A DNA stretch of 64,000 nucleotides from contig JAQXZB010000017.1 of assembly GCA_029226975.1 (NCBI GenBank), positions 26,504-90,503 of the forward strand, given 5' to 3'. The notes under the pieces were generated by a model. That model was not told the DNA's origin, ran no database searches, and saw nothing but the letters and a program-made list of their open reading frames with translations. Positions 62,147 to 64,000 of this stretch are shown here, one piece after another; position 1 is the stretch's first letter, and each line of letters starts with the position of its first letter. This stretch comes from Clostridiales bacterium (GTDB lineage Bacteria; Bacillota; Clostridia; UBA1381). The translations under genes and the position numbers were made by a program.

Positions 62147-62980
62147 TTAATCAGACATTTGAAAAACTTCAACAGCTGTTTTCACATTCTCTTTCATGGC
62201 AGCTATCGCCACTGTTTCGATATCGTGGTAAAATGTTTTATCCTCCATATTTACAACAGCCGTTCCGCCTGCCTTTGCCATATATGTATAGTAATTTATC
62301 TTGCGTATTCCGAGTTCTATTACCTTTCTGTAATCCTCATGGCTCACGCCGCTTCCGCCGTGCATAACAAGCGGAATATCAACTCTGCTCTTTATTTGTG
62401 CAAGTCTTTCAAAATCAAGCTTGGGCTGCTTTAAATAAAGTCCGTGCGCCGTTCCGAATGCACACGCAAGCGCGTCTATTCCTGTTTCTCTTGCAAAGCT
62501 TTCTGCCTCGGCAGGGTCGGTATATATACTTTCTCCGCCTCCGTTTCCCGCCTCTCTTGAACCCATTGATCCTATCTCCGCTTCAACAGATGCTCCGTAT
62601 CTTGCGGCAGCTTCAACCATAATAGCAGTGTTTGCATAATTTTCTGCCTTTGAAAGCTCCGAACCATCATACATTACCGAGGTAAATCCCAAATCAAGTC
62701 CTTTTTTAACATAATCCATATCCGTACCGTGATCCAAATGAACGCAGACAGGCACACTTGCCCTGTCTGCCATAAAAAGCATGATGGGTGCTATTTCATC
62801 CATCGTGCAAAGCCCCATTTCCTCATGAACCTGCGCGTGCATTATGATAACAGGCTGATTCATCTCCTCTGCCGCTGAAATAACAGCTTTTATACTCGCT
62901 AAATTCGGTGTATTGAACGAACCTATCGCACATTTTTTTGCTTCTGCAATTTTTAAAATATTTTTTAGTGTTACAAGCAT
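62147..62980 (-). CDS. Class II fructose/tagatose-bisphosphate aldolase family protein
   Basis: A 277-residue zinc-dependent TIM-barrel aldolase. The motifs are CVHLDHGTDMDYV (near 79-91, catalytic Asp and zinc His), VEAEIGSMG (near 133-141, zinc Glu), AFGTAHGLY (zinc His) and MHGGSGVSHEDY (phosphate loop and zinc His). Family members split fructose-1,6- or tagatose-1,6-bisphosphate, or related ketose phosphates, into DHAP and an aldehyde. Its neighbours, a mutarotase-like protein and a gene running off the edge, suggest a dedicated sugar or sugar-acid pathway rather than central glycolysis. GGGAGAG precedes the ATG. Confidence 0.9.
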   Translation of the reverse strand: MLVTLKNILKIAEAKKCAIGSFNTPNLASIKAVISAAEEMNQPVIIMHAQVHEEMGLCTMDEIAPIMLFMADRASVPVCVHLDHGTDMDYVKKGLDLGFTSVMYDGSELSKAENYANTAIMVEAAARYGASVEAEIGSMGSREAGNGGGESIYTDPAEAESFARETGIDALACAFGTAHGLYLKQPKLDFERLAQIKSRVDIPLVMHGGSGVSHEDYRKVIELGIRKINYYTYMAKAGGTAVVNMEDKTFYHDIETVAIAAMKENVKTAVEVFQMSD

Positions 62981-62982
62981 CT

Positions 62983-63948
62983 TTATCTCTCCCTAAATTC
63001 AAATTTTATATGATGTACTTTTTCTTCATCAGGCTTTAATATCTCAAGTATGCCCTTTTCACGCATAACATTTCGTCCGTCGGGCAGACAGTTTCCCGGC
63101 TCAAGTCCCAAAACATATTCGTACTCACCCATCATCTTCCACTCAGTGAAATACTTAAGCTCATCGGCATCATATCTGATATTTACTCCCTTTTTTATAT
63201 CATCGTTAAATATTGATACGCAGGTTTTCCCTGTCATGGTATGATAATAGCATTTTTCCTCATAACCCTTTTGAGGCTTCTCCATTACAAGGCAGTTTTC
63301 AATACCTTCTTTTGCGTGTTCGTTTCTCGGCATTACCTCACTTGACGCAACGGTAACCTTTGCATTTTCCGACAACAGCGGATAACCCATATTACAGTGA
63401 TAAAGAACCTCCAAGGGCGAGTCCTCCGCACCGATATTTTTAATTTTATCTGTCATATATATTTCGTTTTTATCAAGGGGACAAAAATACTCACGCTCTA
63501 AGATAAGCTTGTGCGAAAACAATGCCGCATCACGCACCGTGAGCATGATATATATGCTGTTGTCTTTTATGCGGTACGAATAATTTTCGCATGGCGTGTT
63601 TGAGATTGTACCGTGCAGCGGCAGAACCTCGCCGTTATCCTCGCAGGGTGTTCCGACAGCCGTAAGTCCGCAGGTGGTGAAAAATCCGGCTGTAAAGGAT
63701 TTTAAAAATCCGTTTCCGACACTGTCGTAGTATTTCGGCGAAACATAACCGCAGGGCGCGAAATATCCCATATTGTCACCCTTAAAGCTGAGTCGGGATA
63801 TATCGCCGCAGCGGTCAAGGGATATTTCAAATTCAAGCCCCATTCCGTTCTTTACCCACAAAATCCTCATTCCGTCAGCCTTTCCTCCGACAAGGCGCAT
63901 TTCCCTTACTCCGTAAAGCTGCTGTTCATGTCCTATGTATTTGTTCAT
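62983..63948 (-). CDS. DUF4432/aldose 1-epimerase-like protein
   Basis: A 321-residue cytoplasmic protein of the galactose-mutarotase-like beta-sandwich fold. The DUF4432 pattern is seen in EFEISLDRCGDISRLSFKGDNMG, FTAGFFTTCGLTAVGTPCED, LPLHGTISNTPCEN, YHCNMGYPLL and YVLGLEPGNCLPDGRN. These proteins probably interconvert anomers of a sugar or sugar phosphate, though their substrates are mostly unknown. It lies 2 bp before the aldolase gene and 1 bp after the stop of a gene cut by the window edge, so the three form an operon. Confidence 0.82.
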   Translation of the reverse strand: MNKYIGHEQQLYGVREMRLVGGKADGMRILWVKNGMGLEFEISLDRCGDISRLSFKGDNMGYFAPCGYVSPKYYDSVGNGFLKSFTAGFFTTCGLTAVGTPCEDNGEVLPLHGTISNTPCENYSYRIKDNSIYIMLTVRDAALFSHKLILEREYFCPLDKNEIYMTDKIKNIGAEDSPLEVLYHCNMGYPLLSENAKVTVASSEVMPRNEHAKEGIENCLVMEKPQKGYEEKCYYHTMTGKTCVSIFNDDIKKGVNIRYDADELKYFTEWKMMGEYEYVLGLEPGNCLPDGRNVMREKGILEILKPDEEKVHHIKFEFRER

Positions 63949-63949
63949 A

Positions 63950-64000
63950 TCATTCTCCTATAATAATCGGTCTTACCGCTTCATATATTTTTTCATAGTA
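63950..64000 (-). CDS. C-terminal end of a gene cut by the window edge
   Basis: Sixteen codons (YYEKIYEAVRPIIIGE) and a TGA remain open to the edge. The TGA is one base before the ATG of the DUF4432 gene, and AGGAGA lies inside it as that gene's ribosome site. The other two frames contain stops. Too short to identify. Confidence 0.45.
   Translation of the reverse strand, partial: YYEKIYEAVRPIIIGE

Noticed and set aside
62060..62434. Open frame of 124 codons on the plus strand.
   Set aside because: Mostly antisense to the class II aldolase, no ribosome site, no recognisable motif.
1..64000. tRNA, rRNA and known riboswitches.
   Set aside because: No stretch with tRNA arms and a CCA end, no conserved rRNA segment, and no recognised riboswitch core was seen by eye; a covariance-model scan would settle this.

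Overview
The window is chromosomal DNA from an anaerobic, Gram-positive-type member of the Clostridia. The evidence is a CIRCE/HrcA heat-shock operon, S-layer-homology (SLH) surface proteins, a class B sortase with an adjacent NPSTG substrate, a MEP (DXP) isoprenoid operon and YesMN-type sensing. The set of secreted and surface-anchored glycan-degrading proteins suggests a gut-type fibre or mucus specialist. I infer this from gene content; no rRNA gene is present to place it.

Layout. 1-5.3 kb: hrcA-grpE-dnaK-dnaJ on the minus strand, followed by a truncated hisD. 5.3-10.4 kb: a PDZ-S41 protease, a PucR/CdaR-type regulator, an AraC regulator and a divergent GH4 enzyme with the CHEV signature of alpha-galacturonidases. 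10.4-21.4 kb: a three-gene operon of large SLH proteins, one of them a heparinase II/III-like lyase. 21.4-28.9 kb: a sugar ABC transporter (two permeases and a binding lipoprotein, no ATPase) preceded by a multidomain GH95 enzyme. 28.9-33.1 kb: a 1408-residue secreted metallophosphoesterase. 33.3-40.7 kb, plus strand: PL8 lyase, GH29 fucosidase, GH112 phosphorylase, a secreted 373-residue protein and a 55-residue peptide gene. 40.8-44.3 kb: a YesN/YesM two-component system. 44.3-47.0 kb: trpF, sortase B and an NPSTG surface protein. 47.2-57.1 kb: an HD-domain triphosphohydrolase, then on the minus strand the housekeeping operon pyrH-frr-uppS-cdsA-dxr-rseP-ispG-aroQ-M24 peptidase-proC. 57.1-64 kb: a DMT transporter and an eroded accessory zone (RhuM remnant between 90-bp direct repeats, an SLH protein, a radical-SAM gene with an in-frame TAG, a truncated unknown gene), ending with a class II aldolase and a DUF4432 mutarotase-like gene.

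The strongest non-standard signal is a shared promoter architecture. Five promoters in the glycan locus (minus strand at 21.3, 24.7, 28.8 and 33.2 kb; plus strand at 33.3 kb) each carry a tandem repeat of a TAGGCTATATTT-like element with a period of about 20 bp. In all five the GG of the proximal repeat lies exactly 3 bp from the -35 hexamer, and every -35/-10 spacer is 17 bp. This defines a glycan regulon, probably driven by an AraC-fold activator; the YesN-like regulator at 40.8 kb is the obvious candidate. The regulon links SLH lyases, the GH95 enzyme, the transporter, the phosphoesterase and the PL8-GH29-GH112 operon. Several of its proteins share an unassigned module of about 220 residues.
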